DNA of 64,000 nt from Clostridiales bacterium (GTDB lineage: Bacteria; Bacillota; Clostridia; Oscillospirales; Acutalibacteraceae), in contig JAILOG010000016.1 in NCBI GenBank assembly GCA_024690965.1, forward strand, positions 140,410 through 204,409, written 5' to 3'. Positions 50,775 through 60,252 of the stretch are shown here, in pieces (the first letter of the stretch is position 1; the number at the start of each line of letters is the position of its first letter). A model generated the notes under the pieces. That model searched no databases and was not told the origin of the DNA. It saw nothing but the letters and a program-made list of their open reading frames with translations. The position numbers and the translations under genes were made by a program.

Positions 50775-52170
50775 AGAACATACATTTGTCACGGAATATG
50801 TATTTGCCGTGATTTTCCTTTACTATTCTTCCTTTCTCGCTTATAAGGGTACCTCTCAAAAATACTTTTTCAGCAATACCGCTTACTTTTATACCTTCAA
50901 GCGGAGTATAATCGCAAGCCTGGTTTTGGTTTTCTTTTGATACGGTCCACTCGGCGTTTTCATCCCACACGACTATGTCCGCGTCAAAGCCGGGTTTAAT
51001 ATCGCCCTTTTGACCGTACATGCCGTATAGCTTCGCGGGATTTGTTGACAAATAAGCGCACATTTGCTCTTTGGTAATCTTTCCCTGTTTAACTCCGAAT
51101 GTATAGATAACAACAGGGCGGTGTTCAACACCCGGCGCGCCGTTAGGTATTTTGCTGAAATTATCTCTGCCGAGTTCTTTATCTTTTTTGTAGTTGAATG
51201 AGCAGTGGTCTGTAGAAATACAATCAAGTCTGTTGTTTTTAAGTGCGTTCCACAAACAGTCGCAGTCACTCTTTTTGCGTATCGGCGGAGAAATAACAAA
51301 CTTTGCGCCTTCAAATCCATCTGTGCTTTTCTCACCCGTTAAAGTTCCGTTTTTATAAACGCTGTCGTCCATAACAAGGTATTGCGGGCAGGTCTCGAGA
51401 TAAACCTTTGCGCCGTTTTTGCGGAATTCCTCAGCAATATCGTAGCCGAGCTTTGTGCTTAAATGCACGATATTTACGGGAACATCGGCAAGCTTCGCGA
51501 TTGTCAGATATCTGAACACTGCCTCCGCCTCAACAAGCGCCGGGCGGGACAACGGATGATACTCAGGAGTTGTTTTTCCCTGAGAGATCAAATCAGCCGT
51601 AAGCTCTTTGACCATATCGCCGTTTTCGCAGTGGGTTCCTACTATTCCGCCTATCTCGCCTATCCTTTTCAATATTTTATAAAGGTCTGCGTCGCTTACT
51701 CTAAGATTGTCATAAGCCATATAAAGCTTAAAGGAAGTTATGCCCTCTTTTACCATTTCGTCAACTTCTTTTGAAAGGTCATCGTTCCATTCCGTATACG
51801 ACATATGAAAACCGTAATCACAGCTCGATACACCATCTGCTTTGCGGTGCCACTCCTCAAGCGCCTGACGCCCTGTCATACCTCTGTCGGCAGTGGAAAA
51901 ATCAATTACACAGGTAGTTCCGCCTGCCGCCGCGGCTTTTGTTCCGGTGTAAAAATCATCTGCAGTGCGCGCCGCGCCTACAAGGTCAAAATGCGTGTGC
52001 GCATCTATAAATCCGGGGAACAGCAGTTTGCCGCTTACATCTAATATTTCGGCATCGGGATCAGATATTTCTTTGTCTACGCTCAGTATCTTTTCGTTCT
52101 CGATCAAAACATCTGCCTTGCAGGATCCCGAGCTGCTTACAACAGTGCCGCCCTTTAAAAGTAATTTCAT
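50761..52170 (-). CDS. hydA: Dihydropyrimidinase / D-hydantoinase
   Basis: A 469-residue amidohydrolase that opens 5,6-dihydropyrimidine or hydantoin rings. The metal-binding GFIDAHTHFD opens the barrel, ITSFKLYMAY has the lysine that becomes carbamylated, then GTHCENGD, NIVHLSTKLG and CISTDHCSF supply histidines and the final aspartate. GFDADIVVWD is near the end. Hydantoinases often accompany selenium-dependent xanthine dehydrogenases in purine catabolism, but here the xdh genes are 40 kb away. It is followed by the CAT-family gene in an overlapping arrangement. Confidence 0.93.
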   Translation of the reverse strand: MKLLLKGGTVVSSSGSCKADVLIENEKILSVDKEISDPDAEILDVSGKLLFPGFIDAHTHFDLVGAARTADDFYTGTKAAAAGGTTCVIDFSTADRGMTGRQALEEWHRKADGVSSCDYGFHMSYTEWNDDLSKEVDEMVKEGITSFKLYMAYDNLRVSDADLYKILKRIGEIGGIVGTHCENGDMVKELTADLISQGKTTPEYHPLSRPALVEAEAVFRYLTIAKLADVPVNIVHLSTKLGYDIAEEFRKNGAKVYLETCPQYLVMDDSVYKNGTLTGEKSTDGFEGAKFVISPPIRKKSDCDCLWNALKNNRLDCISTDHCSFNYKKDKELGRDNFSKIPNGAPGVEHRPVVIYTFGVKQGKITKEQMCAYLSTNPAKLYGMYGQKGDIKPGFDADIVVWDENAEWTVSKENQNQACDYTPLEGIKVSGIAEKVFLRGTLISEKGRIVKENHGKYIFRDKCMFYEKD

Positions 52171-52196
52171 AACAATTCACTGCCTTTCTTGATATT

Positions 52197-52919
52197 TTAA
52201 TTTATCTTACAAAACCATTTTGCGGTGTTTATAAAACCTAAAGAGTTATAAAACTCTTCATTATCGTTTAACGTGCGCTGTAAATATATGTTTTTACAGT
52301 TAATGAAAGATAAAAGCCTTTTTACCGTATCTGTGCCAAATCCCAGTCTTCGGTACTCTTTATCTGTGGCAACCGCAGTTATTACCGCGCTGTCACCGCC
52401 TATGTTTGCGGCAGCAACAGATACGATATCATTATCCTTTTGCGTATACGCAAGTTTGAGTGTATCGCTGTTCAATTTATGCACAACATCTGCCTTAAAG
52501 TGCAAATATTCCGGTACATTCAGGCTTTCGTTTTCGCACCGCTTTAAAAGTTGATAAACTTTTAATATTTCATTGTCATCAACAGGCTGCAAGGCTTCTG
52601 TTTGCGTATTCACACCCGAATTGTATTTCATTACGTGACCGCTTAAGTTATAATCATCAAGCAAGCCTTCACCGCACAGTACAGTACCGTTGCAAACCGT
52701 TTTAATAAAGCTTTTAAGCTCTTCTTTATCGGCGTTTTCATTGTGCCAAATTACATAGCAATCGTCAAGTCTTGCAATTACCGCGTTTTTATTCTGCGCC
52801 CAATAGTCGGTGTAGCTCTTGAAGCCGTATGTATTGTATATGCACAGAATCTTAGCCATAAAAAGGCTGTCGCAAAAATCAAAATCAAATTCCGTATTTG
52901 ACTGAATCAGCTTAATCAT
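52197..52919 (-). CDS. GNAT-family N-acetyltransferase
   Basis: A 240-residue protein with a GNAT domain in its C-terminal half. The acetyl-CoA loop is AVATDKEYRRLGFGTDTVKRLL (R/Q-x-x-G-x-G/A is RRLGFG), and NEEFYNSLGF is the final motif. The N-terminal 110 residues are unassigned. The substrate is unknown. Its start overlaps the end of the M42 peptidase gene by 8 bases, so it is coupled to it. Confidence 0.83.
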   Translation of the reverse strand: MIKLIQSNTEFDFDFCDSLFMAKILCIYNTYGFKSYTDYWAQNKNAVIARLDDCYVIWHNENADKEELKSFIKTVCNGTVLCGEGLLDDYNLSGHVMKYNSGVNTQTEALQPVDDNEILKVYQLLKRCENESLNVPEYLHFKADVVHKLNSDTLKLAYTQKDNDIVSVAAANIGGDSAVITAVATDKEYRRLGFGTDTVKRLLSFINCKNIYLQRTLNDNEEFYNSLGFINTAKWFCKIN

Positions 52920-53934
52920 GCTCGCAAAGTTTAACGCTCAGGGCTTTTACAAGCTTTTCGGTTTCTTCGTAATCTTTTAAGCTTATAAGAGTATACGCGC
53001 TGTGGAGATACCTGCACGGAACAGACACCGCGACCGTACGGACGCCGCCGCGCGATCTATGTATCGCTCCTGAGTCGTTACCGCCTGCCACGCCTTCTTT
53101 AACTTGAGCCTTTATGCCGTTTTCTTCAGCTGTTTTAAGCGCAAGCTTAAAGTATTCACGGTCATAAACTGTCGCTCTGTCCATAAATGATATTACAGCA
53201 CCTTCGCCTACTTTGCACATTACGTTGCTTTCTTCAATGCCGGGCACGTCAGATGCGGTAGTGGATTCTATTACTATCGCGCTGTCGGGGGCAACACTGT
53301 AAGCGGCTCCCGTTGCGCCGCGCAAGCCCACTTCCTCCTGTACGACAAACGAGAAATACATATCGTATTCCAAGTCGCCTTTTATCATATCGATCATAAC
53401 GGCACAGCCGAGTCTGTCGTCTATGGCCTTTGTGATGAGCGCGTCGTCGTTTATGATAAAATCGCTTACAAAAGCAACGCTGTCGCCCAGAGACACAAGC
53501 TTTTCGGCACTTTCTCTATCTTTTGCGCCTATATCTATATACATATCTTTAAGCTTGGGTATTTGTTTCTTTTCGTCATCGTTACAAAGATGTATGGGTT
53601 TTGTGCCGAATACACCGTTTAAATTGCCGTTAATCTTAACAGCATCTCCCAAAATGCATCTGCGGTCAATACCGCCAACCTCGGATACCTTAAGGGTTCC
53701 GTCATCGTTTATGTAGGTTACAATAAACCCCACTTCGTCCATATGGGCGGACAACAACACCTTTCGTTTCGGTGTGTTTTTTCCTTTTTTAAATACTATC
53801 AGATTTCCCATCGCGTCCGTGGTTATCTCATCTGCGCAGCCCTTAATTTCTTCTTTTATTAATTCTCTTACAGAGCCTTCATCGCCCGAAATACCATCGG
53901 TCATACAAAGCCTTTTAAGTAAATCTATATTCAT
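52912..53934 (-). CDS. M42-family metallopeptidase (second copy)
   Basis: A 340-residue glutamyl aminopeptidase/TET-type enzyme with two metals. LSAHMDEVGF, TKAIDDRLGCAVM, VVQEEVGLRGATG and IESTTASD are the metal and catalytic motifs; GGNDSGAIHRSRGG and HSAYTLISLKDYEE follow. It is probably a self-compartmentalising peptidase acting on short peptides. The start at 53934 follows AAAGGACATAATC. It is a neighbour and paralogue of the gene at 53955-54974. Confidence 0.92.
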   Translation of the reverse strand: MNIDLLKRLCMTDGISGDEGSVRELIKEEIKGCADEITTDAMGNLIVFKKGKNTPKRKVLLSAHMDEVGFIVTYINDDGTLKVSEVGGIDRRCILGDAVKINGNLNGVFGTKPIHLCNDDEKKQIPKLKDMYIDIGAKDRESAEKLVSLGDSVAFVSDFIINDDALITKAIDDRLGCAVMIDMIKGDLEYDMYFSFVVQEEVGLRGATGAAYSVAPDSAIVIESTTASDVPGIEESNVMCKVGEGAVISFMDRATVYDREYFKLALKTAEENGIKAQVKEGVAGGNDSGAIHRSRGGVRTVAVSVPCRYLHSAYTLISLKDYEETEKLVKALSVKLCEHD

Positions 53935-53954
53935 GATTATGTCCTTTCGTGCGT

Positions 53955-54974
53955 TCACTTGATTTGCAGAATGTATTTTGCCGCCAAAAGCGCGCTGTTT
54001 TCAATATCGTTAACATCTATTATCTCGGCAGGGGTGTGCATATTTCTAAGCGGAACAGATATTAAAGCTGTTTTTATTCCGCCTGCGTTCGCAGATATAT
54101 CATCCGCGTTTGTTCCCGTTGTGCCTCCCATTATCTCTGTTTGATATTCAATATTATTATTCTTCGCGATAAGCTTGAGCTCATTTGTCATGTCTCTGCT
54201 TAGTGTGGGAGATATTCCGATCATCGGACCTTTAGACATTTCTCCGCTGTCGCAGTCAGCAACGCCCGGCTGTTTTGCGAAGCTTACGTCAAAGGCTATC
54301 GCGCGATCGGGCTTTATTGAAAACGCGCCTGTTTTCGCGCCAATCCCGCCTACTTCTTCCTTAGAGCTGAACAAAAAATGCACCTTGCAATCAAGCTCTT
54401 TTTCAGATAATAATTCCGCGCACTTTATAAGAACCGCCGCGCAGCATCTGTCGTCAAGAGCAGGAGACGCAATTCTGCCGTCACAAAGGGCAAACCCCTG
54501 TTGCGCAAATGTAACGCCGTCGCCTATTTCCACTAATTCTTTAACTCTTTCACATGACATACCGGTGTCAAGATAAACCTTGTCTTTTGATACGGCAGTG
54601 TCTTCGTTACCGTCCGATAAATGCGGCGGCAAACAGCAAACAACGGCTTTTACATCTTCTTTTCCGTGAACCGTGAACAACGTGTCATTTATGATACGCA
54701 TATCCATTCCGCCTACGGGAGAAACCTTCAAAAACCCTTTTTCATCTATTTTTGTTACTACCATACCTATCTGGTCAATATGTGCGTCAAGCAATATTGT
54801 TTTCGTTTCATTTGTTCCCATACAGGCATGAAGATTTCCGTTTATGTCTTTATGTATATCATATATGCCTTTAATATCTGCCAGAATTTCCGCTATTTTA
54901 TCGGCGGCTTTTTCTTCTCTGCCCGATATTCCGTGGGCAGAGCAAAGCTCTAAAATAAGCTTTTGTGTATCCAT
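53955..54974 (-). CDS. M42-family metallopeptidase (first copy)
   Basis: A 339-residue paralogue of the gene just downstream. LDAHIDQIGM, SPALDDRCCAAVL, FSSKEEVGGIGAK and GGTTGTNADDISANAGG are the equivalents of the M42 metal and catalytic motifs, and LRNMHTPAEIIDVND ends the domain. The pair has clearly diverged, so they probably differ in specificity and may form mixed assemblies. The gene is 28 bases after murD. Confidence 0.92.
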   Translation of the reverse strand: MDTQKLILELCSAHGISGREEKAADKIAEILADIKGIYDIHKDINGNLHACMGTNETKTILLDAHIDQIGMVVTKIDEKGFLKVSPVGGMDMRIINDTLFTVHGKEDVKAVVCCLPPHLSDGNEDTAVSKDKVYLDTGMSCERVKELVEIGDGVTFAQQGFALCDGRIASPALDDRCCAAVLIKCAELLSEKELDCKVHFLFSSKEEVGGIGAKTGAFSIKPDRAIAFDVSFAKQPGVADCDSGEMSKGPMIGISPTLSRDMTNELKLIAKNNNIEYQTEIMGGTTGTNADDISANAGGIKTALISVPLRNMHTPAEIIDVNDIENSALLAAKYILQIK

Positions 54975-55001
54975 TTCCTATTCCCCGTTTCTTTTGTATT
55001 A

Positions 55002-56396
55002 TCATAACGAATTAACTATACGTTTAAAATCTTTTCCGCGCGCGTCAAAGTCTTTGTAAAAATCAAAGCTCGCGCTTGCTGGTGAAAGCGACACAACATC
55101 GCCTTTTACACTTCTTTTGTGGGCTTCTTTTACCGCTTCTTCCATATTATGCGCCCTTATTATTGTTGGACATCCGTCTTTATAATCGGGGGCATTTCTC
55201 ACGGCAGCCTCAATTTTATCTGCGGTGTCACCCATCAAAATAAGAAATTTTACTTTTTCAACTATTTTTTCGCCAAGCTCATCGTAAGGTATGTGTTTGT
55301 CATATCCGCCTGCTATAAGGTTGATTTTAAAATCGTAAAGCGATAATGTTCCCTGAATGGTTCTTGTAGGACTTGAAGCTATAGAATCATTGTAATAAGA
55401 AACTCCGTTTACCGTACGCACATATTCGGCTCTGTGTTCAACTCCGCCAAACTCGGAAGCAACTTTTTTAATAACGTCGTAAGATACCAAATCGCACACC
55501 GCGCCTATAGCCGCAAGATAGTTATCCACATTATGGTTACCCTGTATTCTTATATCATCACGGTTCATTATAACTTCTTCATTTCCGTGACGCGACAAGA
55601 TTATATCCCCGTTTTCCGATAAATAAACTCCGTTATGTACGGGGTGATAAAGGCTGAATTCTACTACCTCTCCTCTTACCTCGGGAACAAAAGAATGTGT
55701 AATTTCATTCTCTGAGTTAAGCACGGTTTTTGAAAACGCGTTCTGGTGCAAAAAAATGTTCTTTTTAGCATCTACATATTCCTGCATATCCTTGTGTATA
55801 TCAAGATGATTGGGAGAAATATTTGTTATTACAGAAACATCGCAACCCTCACGCATAGAAATAAGCTGAAAGCTTGACAGCTCAACCACCGCGTAAGCGT
55901 CCTCGGGCATATCTTCTATAAACGGCAAAAGCGGAGCGCCTATATTTCCGCCTATATACACCTGTTTGCCGCTTGCTTTAAGCATTTCGGAAATAATTGT
56001 TGTAGTAGTGGTTTTTCCGTCGCTTCCCGTAACGGCGATTATTTTGCAGGGGCAAAGCTCAAAAAACAATTCCATTTCCGATGTTACGACCTTGCCGTTT
56101 TCTCTTAATTTGCAAAGCTCGGGCATATAAAATTTCATACCCGGTGTTCTGAAAAATATATCGGCGTCAAGGTCTTTTAAATAACCTTCACCTAAAGAAA
56201 GCTTTGCTCCGAGCTTTTCCGCGTCTTCCGCCATTTCGCCAAGCTGTTCACGGTTTCTTCTGTCACAGGCGGTAACGATTGCGCCGTATTTTGAAAACAG
56301 CGTTATAAGCGGAAAATTACTTCTTCCTATGCCGCAAAGAGCTATTTTTTTACCTTTTAAGCCGTTTAAAAAGCATATTGCTTTGTTATTTGTCAT
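55002..56396 (-). CDS. murD: UDP-N-acetylmuramoyl-L-alanine--D-glutamate ligase
   Basis: A 464-residue peptidoglycan precursor enzyme that adds D-glutamate. The N-terminal nucleotide-binding KKIALCGIGRSNFPL, the ATP P-loop VTGSDGKTTTTTII, NISPNHLDIHKDMQEY and IAGGYDKHIPYDEL fit MurD. The start at 56396 is set by GAGGG 7 bases upstream; an ATG six bases earlier is too close. Other mur genes are not nearby. Confidence 0.94.
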   Translation of the reverse strand: MTNNKAICFLNGLKGKKIALCGIGRSNFPLITLFSKYGAIVTACDRRNREQLGEMAEDAEKLGAKLSLGEGYLKDLDADIFFRTPGMKFYMPELCKLRENGKVVTSEMELFFELCPCKIIAVTGSDGKTTTTTIISEMLKASGKQVYIGGNIGAPLLPFIEDMPEDAYAVVELSSFQLISMREGCDVSVITNISPNHLDIHKDMQEYVDAKKNIFLHQNAFSKTVLNSENEITHSFVPEVRGEVVEFSLYHPVHNGVYLSENGDIILSRHGNEEVIMNRDDIRIQGNHNVDNYLAAIGAVCDLVSYDVIKKVASEFGGVEHRAEYVRTVNGVSYYNDSIASSPTRTIQGTLSLYDFKINLIAGGYDKHIPYDELGEKIVEKVKFLILMGDTADKIEAAVRNAPDYKDGCPTIIRAHNMEEAVKEAHKRSVKGDVVSLSPASASFDFYKDFDARGKDFKRIVNSL

Positions 56397-56441
56397 TATC
56401 ATACCCTCTCAAAATGCTGTAAATATCATTATATTATTAAA

Positions 56442-57008
56442 CTAAAGACCAAATGCGTAGCCACAGATTATTCCCGCCAAAGCCGACAAAAGAATAATTA
56501 TCACGGGACTGATTTTTTTAATAAGCAAAACCGACATTGATACAAGTATAACTGCCGAACTTATGAATTTAACGGTCAAAACCGATTCTATTCCGCTGAA
56601 GCCGGTAAAAAACACGGTGTTTATAAGCCCCACAACAGCAGAAGCGATAAGCCCTATAACACACGGGCGCAAACCCACCATTATACCGGAAATAACGGTG
56701 CTTTCCTTAAACGCGATGAAAAACTTCGCGACTATCAATATTATTATAAAAGACGGCAAAGTGATTCCGGCAGTGGAGCAAAGCGCGCCCAAAAATCCCC
56801 CTGTTTGCGAGCCTACATATGTTGATATATTTACCGCGAACGGTCCCGGTGTGCTTTCGCTTACGGCTATAAAATCTATCATTTGGTCAAGGGTGAGCCA
56901 TTTGTGAGAAACTACCTCTTCCTGAATAAGCGGAAGCATTGCGTATCCGCCGCCGAATGTAAACGCGCCTATTTTAAAGAACGTGAGGAACAAATCAAGA
57001 TATATCAT
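56442..57008 (-). CDS. Chromate transporter half protein (CHR), second
   Basis: A 188-residue membrane protein equal to one half of a ChrA-type transporter: FFKIGAFTFGGGYAMLPLIQEEVV is the family opening (key part FGGGYAMLPLI), followed by ISESTPGPFAVNISTYVG-like VSESTPGPFAVNIST. About six helices. It overlaps the preceding homologous gene by 14 bases; the two together make a split CHR transporter. Chromate export is the family name, but physiological substrates of such pairs are often unclear. Confidence 0.87.
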   Translation of the reverse strand: MIYLDLFLTFFKIGAFTFGGGYAMLPLIQEEVVSHKWLTLDQMIDFIAVSESTPGPFAVNISTYVGSQTGGFLGALCSTAGITLPSFIIILIVAKFFIAFKESTVISGIMVGLRPCVIGLIASAVVGLINTVFFTGFSGIESVLTVKFISSAVILVSMSVLLIKKISPVIIILLSALAGIICGYAFGL

Positions 57009-57582
57009 TCTTGTTACCTCTTTTCTTTAAAAGTTTAAGGCATATCAAATGATATATCAACCCCGTAAACGCAGCCAATATAATTATCAAAAACAGGTTA
57101 ATATCAAACACAACCGAAAGTAAAAATACCACACAGGCAATAATAAGAGAAATTATGTTTTTCGGACATTTTTTTGCCATAGTATACAATGCTCGCAATA
57201 TGAGCGCTATTACGCCCGCTTTTATACCGTTAAAGGCGTATTCTACCGCTTTAAAAGATTTAAACTTTTCAAGAAAAAACGATATTATGAAAATTATTGT
57301 AAACGAAGGCAAAACTACCCCCAGTGTGGCGCAGGCAGACCCTAAAACTCCTGCAACCCGATAGCCTACAAAGGTTGCGCTGTTTATGGCAATGGGACCG
57401 GGTGTAGATTCCGATATTGCAAATATATCGAGTATTTCTTCGTTTTTTATCCAGTGTTTTTTATCGGCGATCTCTCTTTCTATTATGGGAATCATTGCGT
57501 ATCCGCCGCCAAAGGTGAAAAGTCCTATTTTAAAAAACACCGCAAAAAGCAATAAAGATTTTTTAAATCTATTTTTTGTCAT
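56995..57582 (-). CDS. Chromate transporter half protein (CHR), first
   Basis: A 195-residue paralogous half: FFKIGLFTFGGGYAMIPIIERE and ISESTPGPIAINSATFVG carry the same CHR motifs as the next gene. It starts 3 bases after the parC-like gene stop and overlaps the second half by 14 bases, so it is translated as a coupled pair. Expected to work as a heterodimer. Confidence 0.87.
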   Translation of the reverse strand: MTKNRFKKSLLLFAVFFKIGLFTFGGGYAMIPIIEREIADKKHWIKNEEILDIFAISESTPGPIAINSATFVGYRVAGVLGSACATLGVVLPSFTIIFIISFFLEKFKSFKAVEYAFNGIKAGVIALILRALYTMAKKCPKNIISLIIACVVFLLSVVFDINLFLIIILAAFTGLIYHLICLKLLKKRGNKNDIS

Positions 57583-57585
57583 ATA

Positions 57586-59814
57586 TCAAAATTCCATTTG
57601 TTCTTCGTTTGGCAATGGGTTAGCGCCCATAGTAGGAAGCGTCTTTGAGCGGTAACGGGCAGGGTTTATAAGTAGCCCCTCTTTATATCTTTTTACCTCT
57701 TGCAAAGAATGTCCCTTTTTGAATTTCATAACGGCAACGCCCTGCGTTGTACGCGATGTTTTCTCGTTTATGCTTGCGGAATTGAACAAAAGACGTCTGC
57801 CGGATGTTGCGTAAAGAACAAAGTCGCTTTCTTCTTCAATATATTTTATATCAACAAGCGGTGAAACATCACTGTATGCGCCCGTTAATTTTTTACGCTT
57901 TGTTTTTGTTGCGTATGAGCTGAGCGGAACTTTTGCCACTTTACCGTTTTTATAGAAAAACAACAAATAACCGCTGTAGTCTTTTGTTGTTATCATTGCG
58001 ACAGCGTTCTCGCCCTCATCCATCGAAAGCTTAACAGGTATAAAATCGCCCAATACGCTCGCTTTTGTATCTGAAAATTCACAAGCCTGCGATTTGTACA
58101 CCTGGCACCTATCGCTGAAGAACAACAGCTCCGTAGAGTTAAAGCCTTCACGCTGAGTTACTATCTCGTCATCCTCTTTAAGCTTATGCTCGCCGCTCAT
58201 TCTTAAAGACTGCGGAGTTATCTTTTTGAAATAACCTTCTTTTGTAAAGAACAGATTAACGGGATAATCGGGAATGTCATTTTCCGGTTCAACATCTTCT
58301 ATATCGTTTTTATATATAAGCATACTGCGGCGCGACTGACCGTATTTATTTGCAACATCTTTAAGCTCAGAAACAATAATATTCCTGATTTTTGATGAGC
58401 TTGCTATTATCCCCTCAAGCTCTTGTATGTCGTCTTTTAACTGCTGAGTTTCGTTTGTTCTGTTTAAAATATATTCTCTGTTTAAGTGGCGAAGTTTGAT
58501 CTCCGCTACATATTCGGCCTGTATTCTGTCGATGCCAAAGCCTATCATAAGGTTTGGTACAACTTCTTCTTCCTCTTCTGTTTCGCGTACTATCTTTATC
58601 GCCTTATCAATGTCTATAAGTATTTTCGCGAGTCCGAGCAACAGATGCAACTTTTCTTTCTTTTTGTTAAGGTCAAACTGCGTTCTGCGCTTTATGCAGT
58701 CCGCTCTGAAAGCTATCCACTCATTTAACAGCTCTTTAACGCCCATAACTTTCGGTGAGCCGTTTATAAGCACATTAAAGTTGCACCCGAAGCTGTCTTC
58801 AAGCGGAGTGGTTTTATAAAGCTTATTCATAAGCTTTTCGTGATCTACTCCACGCTTCAGATCTATTGTTATTTTAAGTCCGTCAAGGCCTGTCTCGTCT
58901 CTGATATCGGCAACCTCGCGCACTTTTCCCGATTTTGCAAGGTCGATTATCTTTTCTATTATCGCCTCTGTTGTGGTAGTGGGGGGTATGCTCGTTATGT
59001 CAATGCAATTTGACTGCTTATCGTAAGAATATTTACATCTTACCTTAAATGAGCCCCTGCCTGTGCGGTAAATTTCGTCAAAAATATCTTTGTCGTATAC
59101 TATCATACCGCCGCCAATAAAATCGGGAGCAGGCAGCGTTTCGCTTATATCGTGGTTTTTGTCCTTAATTAGCGCTATTGTTGTTTCACAAATTTCTCTT
59201 AAGTTAAACGAGCATATGCTGCTCGCCATGCCAACGGCAATACCTGTATTCGCGTTAACAAGAACAGACGGAAATGTCGCGGGCAAAAGCGTTGGTTCTT
59301 TCATTGTGTTGTCGTAGTTATCCACAAAATCGACCGTATTTTTGTCGATGTCTCTGAAAAGCTCTTTAGCTATGTCGTCAAGCTTTGCTTCCGTATATCT
59401 TGACGCCGCAAACGCCATATCACGGCTGTATGCTTTACCGAAATTGCCCTTAGAATCTATATAAGGGTGCAAAAGCGCCTCGTTGCCGCGGGAAAGCCTA
59501 ACCATTGTTTCATATATCGCGCTGTCTCCGTGGGGATTTAGCTTCATCGTCTGTCCTACAATATTTGCCGATTTTGTCTTGCCCGATGTGAGCAAGCCCA
59601 TCTTGTACATAGTATATAAAAGCTTGCGGTGGGAAGGCTTGAATCCGTCAATCTCGGGGATGGCACGGGAAAGTATTACGCTCATGGCGTAAGGCATATA
59701 GTTTTCCCGTATAGTGGACGCTACCTTTTGTTCAACAACAAGCCCTGCGCCTTCTATAACTCCTTTTATTTTAGGCACTGCCTTAACTTTTATGTTTTTC
59801 TTTTTCGGAGGCAT
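57586..59814 (-). CDS. parC: Type IIA topoisomerase A subunit (ParC/GyrA-like)
   Basis: A 742-residue DNA-cleaving subunit. The catalytic tyrosine is Y140 in FAASRYTEAKL. The quinolone-determining stretch is NPHGDSAIYETMVRLSRG (about 94-110). Then come TEAIIEKIIDLAKSG and a C-terminal half with four or so beta-pinwheel-like repeats (KKITPQSLRMSG, FFSDRCQVYKSQ, FFYKNGKVAKVPLSSYATK, VLYATSGRRLLFNSASI). The typical gyrase GyrA-box was not seen, favouring topo IV ParC. It is paired with the ParE/GyrB-like gene upstream, but separated by a 438-base tandem-repeat region. AAAAGGAG precedes the ATG. Confidence 0.92.
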   Translation of the reverse strand: MPPKKKNIKVKAVPKIKGVIEGAGLVVEQKVASTIRENYMPYAMSVILSRAIPEIDGFKPSHRKLLYTMYKMGLLTSGKTKSANIVGQTMKLNPHGDSAIYETMVRLSRGNEALLHPYIDSKGNFGKAYSRDMAFAASRYTEAKLDDIAKELFRDIDKNTVDFVDNYDNTMKEPTLLPATFPSVLVNANTGIAVGMASSICSFNLREICETTIALIKDKNHDISETLPAPDFIGGGMIVYDKDIFDEIYRTGRGSFKVRCKYSYDKQSNCIDITSIPPTTTTEAIIEKIIDLAKSGKVREVADIRDETGLDGLKITIDLKRGVDHEKLMNKLYKTTPLEDSFGCNFNVLINGSPKVMGVKELLNEWIAFRADCIKRRTQFDLNKKKEKLHLLLGLAKILIDIDKAIKIVRETEEEEEVVPNLMIGFGIDRIQAEYVAEIKLRHLNREYILNRTNETQQLKDDIQELEGIIASSSKIRNIIVSELKDVANKYGQSRRSMLIYKNDIEDVEPENDIPDYPVNLFFTKEGYFKKITPQSLRMSGEHKLKEDDEIVTQREGFNSTELLFFSDRCQVYKSQACEFSDTKASVLGDFIPVKLSMDEGENAVAMITTKDYSGYLLFFYKNGKVAKVPLSSYATKTKRKKLTGAYSDVSPLVDIKYIEEESDFVLYATSGRRLLFNSASINEKTSRTTQGVAVMKFKKGHSLQEVKRYKEGLLINPARYRSKTLPTMGANPLPNEEQMEF

Positions 59815-59867
59815 TTGATCATTCTCCTTTTATTGTGTTAATCAAATTATATTATGTTTTATTTAGG

Positions 59868-60242
59868 TTACGCTTTTTTACTTACTTTCTTCTCATAAAT
59901 AAATCAAGCTTTATCGAGTGTGTAATTACCGCATAATATCTAATAAATTACGCTTTTTCTTTGCTTACTTTCCTCTCATAAATAAATACAAAGCTTTATC
60001 TAATGTCTAATTACCGCATAGTATCTAATAAATTACGCTTTTTCTTTGCTTACTTTCCTCTCATAAATAAACACAAAGCTTTATCTAATGTCTAATTACC
60101 GCATAATATCTAATAAATTACGCTTTTTCTTTGCTTATTCTCTTCTCATAAACGAACCCAAAGCTTCATTAAATGTGCAATTACCGCATAGTATCTAATA
60201 AATTACGCTTTTTCTTTGCTTACTTTCTTTTTCTCGCGAAAA
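59868..60242. repeat. 85-bp tandem repeat array between parE and parC
   Basis: Four full units and a partial fifth start at 59868 (80 bp), 59948, 60033, 60118 (85 bp each) and 60203. Each begins TTACGCTTTTTCTTTGCTTA (first unit diverged) and contains AAGCTTTATC and AATTACCGCATAATATCTAA. Units at 59948 and 60033 differ at only two sites, and the outer ones are more diverged. It fills almost the whole parE-parC gap of 438 bases; no ORF or RNA gene is evident. The function is unknown. Confidence 0.85.
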
Positions 60243-60252
60243 AGAAAGTAAG
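60219..60252 (-). terminator. Hairpin directly after parE
   Basis: A 14-bp perfect stem (CTTACTTTCTTTTT 60219-60232 with AAAAAGAAAGTAAG 60239-60252), loop of 6 (CTCGCG), starting one base after the parE stop. The 3' side on the minus strand continues into the tandem repeat without a T-tract, so it may be a weak terminator or an mRNA-stability structure. Confidence 0.55.

Noticed and set aside
59815..60252. CRISPR array interpretation of the parE-parC repeats
   Set aside because: The repeat period is 85 bp with no unique spacers; the units are contiguous and alike throughout, so it is a plain tandem repeat.
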